Positions 1 to 10,610 of a stretch of 64,000 bases of DNA are shown here, piece by piece. The translations under genes were made by a program, and so were the position numbers. Within the stretch, counting starts at the first letter, position 1, and each line of letters starts with the position of its first letter. The notes under the pieces are model-generated. The model was not told where the DNA came from. It made no database searches and worked only from the letters and a program-made list of their open reading frames with translations. The stretch is taken from NCBI GenBank assembly GCA_000320545.1, contig ADNK01001859.1:1-64000 (forward strand), in the 5' to 3' direction. The DNA is from Bigelowiella natans CCMP2755. Taxonomy: Eukaryota > Cercozoa > Chlorarachniophyceae.

Positions 1-583
1 ACAATCTAGCAGGGATGAGATCAACGTGAAGCTGTCGACATTTCTGAGCCAACCCTCCTTGGTGCGGTGCATATGGCATCACCTCGAAGCTCTGTGTCCC
101 TTACCCTCATCATGCAAACCACGTTAACAAAGGACGAGGTGCAAGCACGCTACGACCAGGGGTAGGGAACCACTGCTACTACTACTGCTACTGCTGCTGC
201 TGTTTACTCCTCCTAGCTTTGTAGTCGTAGTACGGTCAGAGAACACTATCGTCAACACAAAGCCATGAGTTGTAATATACCTCAGGGTGGATCATTTTTT
301 CTGTCCTCTTCCTTCTTCTTCTTCTTCTTCTTCTTCTCCCATAATCAGAGCTTTAGAAGCTTATGAGTCTACTCAGCTGTTGATTCTTCCAGTCAAAGAG
401 GCATTGGCACACGCACAGAGTAGTGCTACCGCCCCGCTTAAAGAGGGGGAAGAACCCTTACATATGACCGCAGCATTACGAGGATCGCTTCAGCTGTTAG
501 ATAAATATCTCAAGAAGCACGACGGCATTAAAGAAAAGGAAGAAAGAGAGGAAAAAGAAGAAGAAAAGCTGCACCAACTATGA
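1..583 (+). CDS. 3' end of an unrecognised gene, partial
   Basis: The window opens inside a gene whose last exon appears to start after the AG at about 341 and runs to the TGA at 581-583. That exon encodes a helical segment with LEAYESTQLLILPVKEAL and ends in a charged Lys/Glu-rich tail. A preceding exon fragment is open from base 2 (reading ...DEINVKLSTFLSQPSLVRC...) until a stop near 153. An intron with a TTC microsatellite (about 311-335) and a GCT/ACT tract (about 174-202) lies between them. I do not recognise the family. The gene converges on the UFD1-type gene at 1263. The coding call for the last exon is moderate; the exon join is a guess because the phases were not fully resolved. Confidence 0.4.
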
Positions 584-1262
584 AAACTACCTTACTTCGA
601 TTCGAAATTAATTTGATAATGTTGTATGGGAAATAATGAAAAAACGGCTGCATCGCCAAAACTTCATATTAGGAAAAATCTTGTTGGCCTGTTTCGAATG
701 GTTTTCTTCCATCGAGTGATGAAGAGGATCAGCTCTCTTAACTGGTTCTGTCTATTGCCGTGCGATACAGCAGTGTTGCAATAATGCGTGAATCGCTGCA
801 TGCTAGCATGATGGATACATCATAGTCGTATCTATCGTATATATACATTATTTCACCATGAGCGTGTGCGCGCATAACACACACACACACACAATGTGTA
901 CTGTATATCTCGGGCAAACGCAAGCGCTAATATTTGTCTCAATGTTCGAATAGCTTTGGCGCTCACAGACTGTCTAGCTGTATAGTAACACAATAACAAC
1001 AATCCGAGTCTTGCATTTCACAAATGCTTGCGCTACCAACATACGTCGTGGCACATTGGTGATGTCCATGAGTAAACAGCCGTCGTGCTAGCAAGGTTGA
1101 TGACAACGGCTGTCCGCATTCATTCATAAATATGGAATAATTTGGTCAATTTTTACAGTTAAACATCGCATATTGGTGCTTTTCCTCATCACTCTGTACA
1201 TCATGTCTCCTCCAGCTAAGTGTCCTTGCTCCTTCGACAAAGTGTTATATCGTCTTGCCTTT
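584..1262. other. convergent 3'-3' spacer
   Basis: No gene is seen here. It separates the tail of the partial plus gene from the tail of the minus UFD1-type gene. The second half has the palindrome-rich character of the other convergent spacers (GCATGCTAGCATG near 799, CGTGCTAGC near 1084) and a short CA run at 878-894. The 13-mer TGTCCGCATTCAT near 1111 recurs in the convergent spacer at about 15714. The GAGACGGAT core found in five other convergent spacers is not present. Confidence 0.5.
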
Positions 1263-4200
1263 CTAGAAGTAATCTCTGAATGTGACATCTTCTGGTCGCA
1301 TCCCGTGCTTGGATGTTAGGTGGTACCTTACCGTGAAGACATAGCAACAACAACAACAACAAAACCAACAACGGGTGCCAGCAAATGAGCAAGATAATCC
1401 AGAGGTAACCGCCACAAGTACAACCCAAACAATGAACAGAGACGATGAAGCAGCATAGCGAAATGTGCGAAGAAGCTGAACTATTGCATATTATTTCACT
1501 TACTTCATCTCCCTTTTCTTGAACTGTTGTCCGCATTTGAGGCATACACACGACCGCATGCCGCATTCAGCCTGATGCTTATCCCTCTCCCTATCACATT
1601 ACAAGTCGAAGCGCCTCAATGTCAACGAACAACAACAAACTGACCGCCATCTCCGCCTCTCCTACAAACAGGTGGCAGCTGCACCGTGTGTGACAATCAT
1701 CACAGCAATGGGGGAATATAGTAGTACTATGTATCTGTTCTCCCCCATACCACAACGATTCTTCTACAAATTCAACACGCATCACGCAAATGCTGCCTGC
1801 TGCTACTTAGGTACTACTACTCCTCCTCCTCCTCCTCCTACCTACCTCCACGTGACTCTCATTGCACAAAACGCGCATCGTAAGAGCCTCATTTTGCAGC
1901 TTCGCAGCTTATGCTCCGAAACCAGAGTGCCTGACAAAAGGAAGTATCCTATCGTATCGTGTTGCGTAATCTCTATCATCGTATTGAAGCATTCCTCCTG
2001 TCGCTCTACTTCTTTCTTGTTCTGCTGCTGTTGATTAGCGTATTACAAACCTTGGTCGCGGCAGGTTTCATTGCAGGCAAGACATTTCATTGGCGAGTGA
2101 ATTAACTCCTGTCGTTGGCACATCATCATTATCATCATCATCATTATCATCATCATCATTATCATCATCATCATTATCATCATCATCATTATCATCATCA
2201 ACCATCCTAAACACGGCTCCTTAAACATCATTCTAATGCCAAGATGTGACTGATAACCCCACTGATCATCAATGCATGCTGACCCCTGCTACTGCTACTA
2301 GTACTAGTACTAGTACCATGTGGCGTTGAAAGTGCCGTTTAGGGACCACCACTTGGCACTTGTCGCAAAACACATTTCGACGACTACACTGCATTTCGTG
2401 CATCGTTAGAGAGGACCTTGGAATCTGAAAGAAAAATAATAATAATAACAATAATAATAACATGATTATGATGATGATGGTAGGAGTAACACAGAGGTCA
2501 GTCAGCATCTCTTTTAAGAATGATGTCGTGTGTATCTGTAGTTGGTCTCCAAATTTAGGCGTTTTTTGAGAGACTATGCAAGCATAGCATTGCACATTTG
2601 CAGCAGCAGCAGCAGCAGCAATGATATATGTTTCTACTTGTCACGATAATCACATCATAATCAAAGGTGCTTCTCAATTTTACCATTCGGCGGCAGTTCT
2701 GACACTGCGCCAAGTTACTACTGCTACTGTTGTCGACCCCGCTTTTATGGCCACCATCGTCATCACCAGATGTTCTTCTTGTTGTCCCGAGCACATAGCC
2801 TACTGCATTGCAAGCTATCAAGGAAAATATCTGCATGATTTTATATGAGAAATAGAGGCTTCTCTGCTCTATTGCCGTCTTTGACATCTTTATGTTGTCG
2901 TTTCAGGCGTTAAAGGTCGTGATTTTTCTTTCTTCTTCTTCCTCTTCTTCTTATTCTTCTTGTTCTCTGTTGTCGTCATTGTCGTCGTCGTCGTTTTCTA
3001 ACCCTTCTTTGCGTCAGCACTGCTGCTTTTTCTGGCTTTAGCCTTCATACTTAACGAGATACTCTTTCCAGAATCTTTACTGTCTCTGTATGTTCAGTGA
3101 TAATAAAAACAGCATTAATACTCCGCATACCTCGCTCCTCTTCCTCCTCCTCCTCATCATCATCATGAAATCGTTGCCCCACATGGCAACGATTTCAATA
3201 ATGATTCGGTGTTAGGAAATGATAGAATCTACAACAACAACTACTACTACTACTACTGCTATTACTACCGTATTCTTACACCGACGTAGAAAGTTGTTGG
3301 TGCGAAACTTGGATGAGAGTCACTTAGCTCTACCATCGTCCTCCTGGTGAGCACAGACAGCAACCAGTATATATTATCATAAAGATCATCATTGTATGTT
3401 TCCTCTCCATGCATGCATGTGTGTGTATCATGATGCCGATGATATTCAGAAGAAGAATAAAATCAGTAGATAAGTATTTAGAAAGACCTCCACCGCCACC
3501 ACCACCACCACCACTACTATTACTACTACTACTAATGCTACTCCGCCTCTTCCCCTCCTCCTCCTCCACCACCTCCTCCTCACTCTTCGCATTGAGAGGC
3601 GAATTGGAAGTCTTGGTGCGTGGGATGCTGGGTCTGGCTGCTGATATACATGTCAATGCCTTGTTGCTGGTGCCCGTTTGCCTGGGTGATGATGCAGTTC
3701 ATGGTAGTGAATAGTAGTGGAGGCACTAATAACGACGATAAAGACGCCTACACGATGATGATAATGATGATGATGATAATGATGATGATGATGATGATGA
3801 TACTACTACACTATCTTAAGGATCCTTCATCAGTGGCATGCACTATTATCATCATCGTTATTTTCATCGACCTTATCATCATCATCATCATCACCCTCCT
3901 CCCCCCTTCTTCCTCCTCCTCCTGCTAATTTTTTTTTTCATGCAACAGCACCACCTCTACGACATATAGCTTTGAAACATCCTCGACGAAGAATTTGCAG
4001 AATGAATACTCACTGAGGAGAAAGATACAAACATGAACAGAGAACGAAGAGAAAGAGACCACACTATGACAAAAAACATCAGAAAGTAAGTAAAATTTGG
4101 GGTTCGGTGCTTACTGCCTGCAGAGGCGACAACACACACATCATCACAAAAGAAATAGCTATTATCTGGCAAATGACTAACCCTTTATTTAGATGAACTG

Positions 4201-4709
4201 TTAGAGCTCCAGATTCTTCTCTAATGATTGATGTATCCTCCTCTTCTTCTTCTTTGTCTTCTTGCTTTGTCCTGTCATTCTGCACTGACTGCTCCATGAC
4301 CTGACCAGATTATTAACAGAAAACATCATTCTGATTTTCTTCAAATATATCTTCTTCTTCTTCTTCTTCTTCTTCTTCTTCTTCTTCTGCCAATCATCAT
4401 CATCATCATCTTTGACACCTCAGTACTGAGGTCAGTGTCCATGATGGAGACTGCAGCTGCTGATTCAGGAACAATCTTGCGAACATGCAATGCATGCGTT
4501 TTGCCCAGATATGGGATTTGCAGCGTTGAATTTGCCTCAAGAAATCTGTCAATATGATAGGTAGTGTTCATAGCATAGGAGAGATAATTTGTTGTGGAAG
4601 AACAAGAGGAGGAGGAAGATGAGAATACAAACAGATACAAAAGGAGGAATAAGAGGAGAGCGGGAGCATGATGCGGCCAATTGATAATGACGATATTGCT
4701 ACACATGTG

Positions 4710-4742
<33 letters not shown>

Positions 4743-4887
4743 CTACATCAACAATTGCAGTTGATGTAGTAAGTGTGTGTGTGCATTAATCTATCTATTT
4801 ACTAATTACTGATGGCGCCGAAGCTCAAACTCCAACACAGCTTTTCGTTCCTGTGCCATGGTTGTAATCAGCAAGTGAGTAGTGCAG

Positions 4888-4923
<36 letters not shown>

Positions 4924-6507
4924 GCATAATGTGAATCAGGTCGTCGTATTCATGCATCTTTGCATCTCCACTGGTAGGTAACATGATCATCGTCATCGTC
5001 ATCGTCGTCATCATCATCATCCCATGAACAACAACAGCAACGATGATGACGACAAGAACTTATTACTTCTTCATCGATGCTGTACCACACGTCATCCTCT
5101 GGTTGGAACCTCACCGACTCAGCCTATTATTATGAAGAGAGCGCTGCTGTTAGTATTGTGACTAGAATTGTCATCCTCACCCCCACCACCCCACCACCTC
5201 CACCATCCACACACATATTGATATGAACATCATCCTCGTTGTCGTCCTTATCCACCTTTGGCAGGAGGACAGTTTTCAAGTTTATAATGTCCCCCGAAAC
5301 CGCCCCAATTCGCTGCATTATGACCTGGCAATAATGGGAGAGGTGAGGGAGAGGATGGGAGAAAGGAAAGTAACATAGAAATAGTCATGCTCCCCCCTCC
5401 AAACCTGTTGCCGTCATTATTAATTTGTGGGTTGTCGCCTCTCTCTCTGAAGAGATATTATGGACTATCGGAGCTGCTTTCTGGTTTGTTCCTATCTAAC
5501 GTAATTATTACCTGTGGCACATACACTGTAGATGTCGGTGCTGTGAATTCGCTCACGCTTCCATGCACTAGAGTATGATCTTCTTCCTCTTCCCGCTCCT
5601 CCCCCTTCCTGTCATCCTCCTCCTCCGTCTCCATCAGACCCATTCGATTTTCTATGTCGTCCATCTCATCGTCATCGTGCTCAACACCACCACCAGCGGT
5701 ATCGGTTTTCTCCGCCTCCTTCTTTCTTCGCGATCGAATTACCATTGTTATTGGGAAGGGGACCTTAGCTTCCAGCATCTTCTCTAGCGAGCTCTGCGGC
5801 AATATCAACCTACCATTTTGTTAACGTTCGAACAACTTTGTTATCATTATCATCTACCATCATCACTACACACACGATCTAATCTAATCTAATCATGGAT
5901 CCTTGGCGTGTGCTACTACTACCTGCCCGTGCGATCAGCTTCCTTTGACTCTTGCACTTGAAGAGTAAGCCCAACCTGAGCACCATCGATGGCCTCTTGC
6001 TCCATCGTATGCAAACTGCCCCCTCCCCCCTCATGTATTCGTTGCTGACGTTCTTGTTCCCATTGCTGTCGTCTTTCCTCTGCTATCCTCCGCCTTTCAG
6101 CTTCACGCAAACGTGCTATGGAAGAGTAAGTTGTGAAGTATTTTTAGAAAACACAACAAGGACATAGCGTTTAAAGAGGTGCTCGATTCCTACGGATATT
6201 TTTCGTGGTATCGAATAACCTTCCTCCGCGCGTCTGAGTGCAGCTTGACGGTCCTCCTCTGCGCGTTTTTCCTGCTCCTTTCGCTCTTCTTCAGCGAGCA
6301 TCTCCTGGGAGAAGAAAAAGAAGAAGAAGAAAAAGATGATGATGACTTTAGATGAAAGAGCTAAAGTACTCGCATGAATCAAGTATGAAGCAGAGGTATG
6401 TACCCATGTAGCAATGTTGATGGATTCTTATAGTGCTGCATTGCGATGAAGATTATTAGTACCTCAATTTTCTGGCGCTCCTCCGCGAGTTTCTCTGATT
6501 CCTCCAT
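1263..6507 (-). CDS. UFD1-fold protein with N-terminal coiled coil and C-terminal TRAF-type zinc fingers (PRLI-interacting factor K type)
   Basis: Multi-exon minus gene. The start is ATG at 6507 (MEESEKLAEERQKIE), followed by Glu/Arg-rich coiled-coil exons at about 6300-6240 and 6110-5930. UFD1 double-psi-barrel exons follow: about 5790-5488 (SSLEKMLEAKVPFPITMV ... HGSVSEFTAPTSTVYVPQ), about 5310-5265 (VIMQRIGAVSGDIINLKTVL) and about 4550-4410 (LEANSTLQIPYLGKTHALHV, then VSIMDTDL). Later exons at about 4010-3920, 3695-3590 and 3347-3270 match the middle domain of the plant family (DMYISSQTQHPTHQDFQFAS). Cys/His exons follow at about 2810-2690, 2430-2320, 2125-2060 and 1555-1505 (CQNCRRM, HEMQCSRRNVFCDKCQ, MKCLACNETC, CVCLKCGQQF). 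The end is HLTSKHG ... RDYF and a TAG at 1263-1265. Splice phases joined cleanly at most junctions tested. UFD1 folds bind ubiquitin and Cdc48/p97, so a role in ubiquitin-dependent handling is inferred. Introns are full of ATC and TTC microsatellites. Confidence 0.82.
2123..2200. repeat. 15-bp minisatellite of the TCATCATCATCATTA type
   Basis: About five near-perfect copies of a 15-bp unit made of four ATC-type triplets plus an ATT. It lies in an intron of the UFD1-type gene, just upstream (in gene sense) of the exon carrying MKCLACNETC. The regular ATT interruption gives a higher-order period not seen in the other ATC runs. Confidence 0.8.
3751..3804. repeat. GAT/ATG microsatellite
   Basis: Interrupted run of GAT triplets inside an intron of the UFD1-type gene. 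Similar triplet arrays lie at 4350-4387 (CTT) and 4709-4741 (GAT), and a CA array lies at 4887-4921. All are intronic. Confidence 0.8.
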
Positions 6508-6521
6508 ATCTTTAGCATCCG

Positions 6522-7312
6522 CTACGGAAGGCCCCACTGCCTGAATTTTTTCGGCGACCCAACAATTCCCATGAGCTCGTCCGGGTTCTTACTATTACGT
6601 TGTCTTCTAAATGACGACGATTCTTACTGTTCTCTTCACAACCTGTATTCGCTGCACTTTTCCTGTCTTGAGACCCTTAATCTGTCCGATCTTGACCTCA
6701 TTGTCTGGCTGCTTCCTTGGAACGCGCAATCCTATGCAAATTATAGCAGAAAATTATCATATTGCTGCACTCCCATTGGCGGATATCCTTCTTACTCGCT
6801 ATACCTACGATTTTGCAGCTCTGCAGATGGAAAAGTTTGATGAGGTAGGCTTTGAGCTCAGCTGCATAAGCATAATGAGAATTAAGAGTGTTAACTCAAA
6901 AGAGTAAATTTTATCTAGCTGGCAAGCAGCCGTTTATCACAAATCGCGACGATGTTATGGCTAGTTTGATATCCACCGACAGTGGGGGGAGGATCTTACC
7001 AATGGTTCGGGCGGGGGCGAAGTCGAAAACCTGGATTTGATCCTGATTTCAATGAGGCCAAAATATCATAGTGTTTAATCAATTACATTTGAAGATGAAA
7101 CATCAACCGTATGTATCCCTAAAAAAAAAGGGGAATTCACAGAGTAAAAAACATTGCCCACGCGATAACACGTCATCTGGCAACGTTGTAGCGAAGAAAC
7201 ATCGGAATGAAACCTTCCCCATCACCCCCCTAAATACTAGCCAAATGATTCATCAAATAGATTGTAGTCCGACTTTGTGCTTGGCTTGGAATCGCTGAAT
7301 AGCAGTGGCCAT
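6522..7312 (-). CDS. possible small protein of about 80 residues, unrecognised
   Basis: Three segments join in phase on the minus strand. They are a candidate start exon (MATAIQRFQAKHK, ATG at 7312), an exon near 7042-6999 (DQIQVFDFAPARTI) and an exon near 6742-6640 (LRVPRKQPDNEVKIGQIKG, then LKTGKVQRIQVVKRT). After a ~40-nt intron they continue as NPDELMGIVGSPKKFRQWGL and stop at 6522-6524. The stop is only about 15 nt upstream of the ATG used for the UFD1-type gene on the same strand, which is too close for two ordinary transcripts. Either this is the true 5' part of that gene with a splice I have mis-set, or the two share a transcript. No family recognised. Confidence 0.35.
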
Positions 7313-7382
7313 GCTTTCGTTTGTAGTGCAGAGGGGCTCCTTCCTCTTGCAAGCTTTAGTTTTTTTTTCAGATCGTGGTGCT

Positions 7383-7870
7383 CATTCCAAGTAAATTCCG
7401 TGAGTGTCAAATGCCATTGATTCTAGGGCAAAATTCAGTTTTTTCTCATGTCTCGTCAAGGTATCCCCATCAAAACTGCTCGAAATGTCCTTGACGAACC
7501 TTACCTAGCAGCCCAGCAGCCATACTTGTTGGAAAATTGAGATGCGACATGTAATGATTAAAGACGCATGTCTGGAAACCTATGTTTTTTGGGTAATTTC
7601 CCGAGATTATGAGCTTCCTTACATCCAACGTCTCTCCTCCTCCTTCTCCGTTCAGATGTCCCGAATAAATTTTTGATACTAAAATTTGCCAGCTAGCTTT
7701 TGTTTGTGCGACAACAAAATCTTTGTCGCTGCTGTGAAATAGGCATCTTCTTTTTGTAGTTACCGCACCTGATCATCAAACTCCATAACCCGGGAACCGT
7801 TCTCTGGATTACCCTCACCTCCGCCACAGCTGTCCCTCTGATACCGTGATAGAAAGGTAAAGTATAATGA
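7383..7870 (-). CDS. minus-strand exons of an unrecognised protein
   Basis: Two exons join in phase. One near 7838-7770 reads ...VIQRTVPGLWSLMI. The other, about 7725-7522, reads SDKDFVVAQTKASWQILVS, KIYSGHLNGEGGGETLDV and NYPKNIGFQTCVFNHYMSHL. An 82-nt intron with a pyrimidine-rich acceptor leads to ESMAFDTHGIYLE and a TGA near 7383. The composition is clearly protein-like and free of simple repeats, but I know no family for it. The start is not fixed; an ATG near 7911 is possible. The gene would be divergent from the nucleoporin at 8035. Confidence 0.4.
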
Positions 7871-8034
7871 AAAGAATATCAGGGAATCCTGAGTGAAAGT
7901 GGATCGGCATGATGTTAATGTATGGAACTCTTTTTAACCACCTGATGCGCTGTACCTGTACAAATTTATTTCACTGTGTAGCGGAGCTTCCGGGCGAGAA
8001 ACTTCAAAACAAAAGGAACGTAAAGTTTAGCATC

Positions 8035-9499
8035 ATGAGCGATCCTTTCAAAAGTTTTGATAGTGGATTCGGCAGCTCCAACAATTCAAACGCCTTCTCC
8101 ACCAGTTCGTCTTTTGTGCAATTATCTACTCGGTTCAAGTCGATTCCAAACAATGAAAAAATCAAGAAGGATATGATCCAATTAGAGTGAGGCTCAGTAA
8201 AAATTGAAAAAGAGTAAGACAGGCAGATATACTGATAGCGTCTCTCTGTAAAACTATTAGGGAACATTTGCAAAAGCAGAAAGCAGTCAGTGAAGCAATA
8301 TCAAAACATTTCAAAGATTCAAAGTCTAGCAAAGATAAGGTTCAAACAATGTATCAATGAAGTTGTAATCTGATTTTGCACCCTATAGATATTCTATTCA
8401 TTCTTATTGCTATCCAGGGCTATAAAAATGGCATAAGCGATCTGTCCCGCGATGTTGCGATTCTTGGAAGTTCCATTGCAAAAACAATGAGTACTATCGT
8501 GCTGTTCGAGCGCGCAGCAAGAGAAGATCTTCGCACAAAGGATATTGCAAACAATATTTATTACCGAATGAAGAATGCTGGGAGCGCCTATCAAGTCATA
8601 CCATCCACCAAAATCTCTTCACTTGCAACTAAACAGTGACGTTCTTACTATTGTGACACAGGAAAAACTCCATTTGCCTTCGACCTATTTCACTCGAAAA
8701 CTGAGACAATTTAGGGAGACAATGCGAAGTACGGCCATTTTATTAAAAAAAGAACCCCAGTAAATAATACAGTTTGATTGTGTGTCAGGCGTCTCTGTAG
8801 ATATTCAAGAGCTGGAGCAATTCTTACAATCTTCGTTGCAGTCTCAAGGAATGAGCAATCCTGACACCCTCAAAGACACCCTTCGGCGACATCATGACGG
8901 TCTAGTTAATGTTACAGCAAAGGTTTCATCGCTAAGCGAAAAATTAAAAGAACTGCGCCAGAGGTACAAGGACTACCGTGCGAAGTATGGCGACACGAAG
9001 GACCCTTTTGAGGTGGTGAAAAGGACTCATAACTTCTGATTTTCAAAACCAATCCCCTCTTTTCATGATGATGAAGAAATGCTGATGACTTACATGTTAC
9101 TCGATCAAAGGTGAAGAAACTGAAACCAATTCCGGTTCTAAGACTGCAGGGCAGGTGGGTTGATTTTTCCTACAGTGATAATTGAGTGCTGACTTGTCTA
9201 AGATTTATCATTTGCAACAAATTGAATGAATCATCCTTTAACTTTAAGTTCGGGGAACTCGCAGCAACAGAATAATGCCAGGTAAAATGGTATATCTATC
9301 TGTCGCCACCTTGCTTATGGATGTTTTTGGTTTCCTTATATGTTTGGAATTGAGCACAGTGGAATTGGGTTCGGTGGTTTTAATAATTTTAGTAATTTTG
9401 GCAATTTTGACAGTTTCGGCAACAACAACAACAGCAGTAGTAACAACAGCGGCGGTTTTGGTGGCGGTTTTGGTGGCGGTTTTGGCGGCGGTTTTGGCG

Positions 9500-9546
<47 letters not shown>

Positions 9547-9586
9547 GGCGGATTTGGCGGCGGATTTGGCGGCGGTTTCGGTGGGG

Positions 9587-9630
<44 letters not shown>

Positions 9631-9810
9631 GGCGGATTTGGCGGCGGATTTGGCGACGGTTTTGGCAGCGGTTTTGGCAGCGATAGTAAAAGCGACAGTA
9701 GCGGTTTTGGCAATAGTTTTGGTGGAAGCAACAGCGGCTCTGGAGGCGGTAACGCTGGCGGTTTCAACTGGGACAGTGGTTTTAGCAGTAGTAAGAAAGG
9801 GAAAAAATAG
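8035..9810 (+). CDS. FG-repeat nucleoporin of the Nup58/Nup62 family
   Basis: Exons: 8035-8186 (MSDPFKSFDSGFGSSNN...), 8261-8339 (coiled coil EHLQKQKAVSEAISKHF), from 8417 (GYKNGISDLSRDVAILGS), from about 8662 (EKLHLPSTYFTRKLRQFRET), from about 8790 (DIQELEQFLQSSLQ ... LRQRYKDYRAKYGDTKDPF), and a last exon from about 9352 to the TAG at 9808-9810. The PSxYF...L..F motif and the following helix match the coiled-coil core of Nup58/Nup45. The last exon encodes GGFGGGF repeats separated by (NS)n runs, giving the FG region that lines the pore and binds transport receptors. FG repeats sit at the C-terminus. The phase across the 8640-8790 junctions did not fully resolve, and a homopolymer A7 there may be involved. 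Confidence 0.72.
9501..9630 (+). repeat. in-frame AACAGC hexanucleotide arrays
   Basis: Two arrays of AACAGC (about 9503-9546 and 9590-9630) flank a GGCGGATTT-type FG-repeat block. Both stay in frame and encode Asn-Ser spacers between GGFGGGF motifs, so the repeat copy number changes spacer length without breaking the protein. Confidence 0.85.
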
Positions 9811-10610
9811 AGCGACCAAGATTAGTGTGTCTTCACATGTACTGCTGGTACGGTCTAGCCATGTATCGTAGAAGATGCTTTGATCCGGAAAATGAATGCA
9901 ATTTGCAAATGATGATGTAAATGCTCTAGCTAGCTAGTGCTTCTGCAGCAACCTGATCTTGTGCATGCGCATGCGACACAATCAACTGAAGCCGGGCGTA
10001 TCATTATTAGTGCTCGCCGCTCTGTGCATGCAAATCAAGCACAATGTGCGTCGTGTGCAATGCTAGAATGTGCGATCGCATCCATGCAGCAGCCTGTCAA
10101 CCAAGAGTCAAAAACATGCACCATGGAAGAGTTACTAGGCATCGCCTAGTTATGTTTGATAGACGTGCCGAGGTCATATTGATCCATATTTTACAGGTAG
10201 CATGGACACGCTGCATGGCTGATGGGTATTATTTTTCAATTTTTCTAAAGCTCTACACGCCTGTAGTTTGGCGGCGTACGTAGCCTAGATCTGCCTACAA
10301 TGCAACGCCTCTTGCTTCAGAACGCAGTGTGTATTGTAGGCTCTAGGGCTGCACGTACTTGACGGTGATACTGATTTATTTGTGCTGCAGTGTACCACGT
10401 GTGCAGATACACGCGTACAAATATGTACATAGCTAGTCTCGGGATGAGCGTTGGAAATCTTTAATTTGTCCATTGCATCCGTCTCATATGTGTACATGCT
10501 ACATACTTAGCTGTTGTATGTAGTTTAGTACACACGCGCTTCCACCCGCACAATAACCACCCTGTGCGCGAAGCACACACACACACACACACACACTTCA
10601 GTTCACTTGG
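9811..10610. other. convergent spacer with element copy E
   Basis: No gene is seen in this tail-to-tail gap. It is rich in GCATGC, CTAG and TGCA words (CTAGCTAGCTAG near 9928). It contains the motif CAATGCTAGAATGTG at about 10058, which recurs near 20973. The ~60-bp element lies at about 10431-10500, in minus orientation, and a CA run at 10573-10595 abuts the end of the ankyrin gene. Confidence 0.6.
10431..10500 (-). repeat. dispersed convergent-spacer element, copy E
   Basis: Read on the minus strand it begins TATGAGACGGATGCAAT, then GGACAAATTAAAG, then TTTCCAACGCTCATCC, and ends near CTAGCTATGTACAT. It aligns along its length with the copies at 20791, 33806 and 59886. The conserved ends and the diverged middle suggest an old repeat family or a functional site. 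Confidence 0.75.

Noticed and set aside
9244-9819. Long frames on both strands rich in Ala/Val or Leu/Pro over the FG-repeat exon
   Set aside because: They are shadows of the AACAGC and GGCGGTTTT repeats; only the frame giving GGFGGGF and ending at 9810 makes a known protein.
9811-10610. tRNA or small RNA gene in the palindrome-rich spacer
   Set aside because: I looked for A-box and B-box-like words and cloverleaf arms in the convergent spacers and found none that fit.
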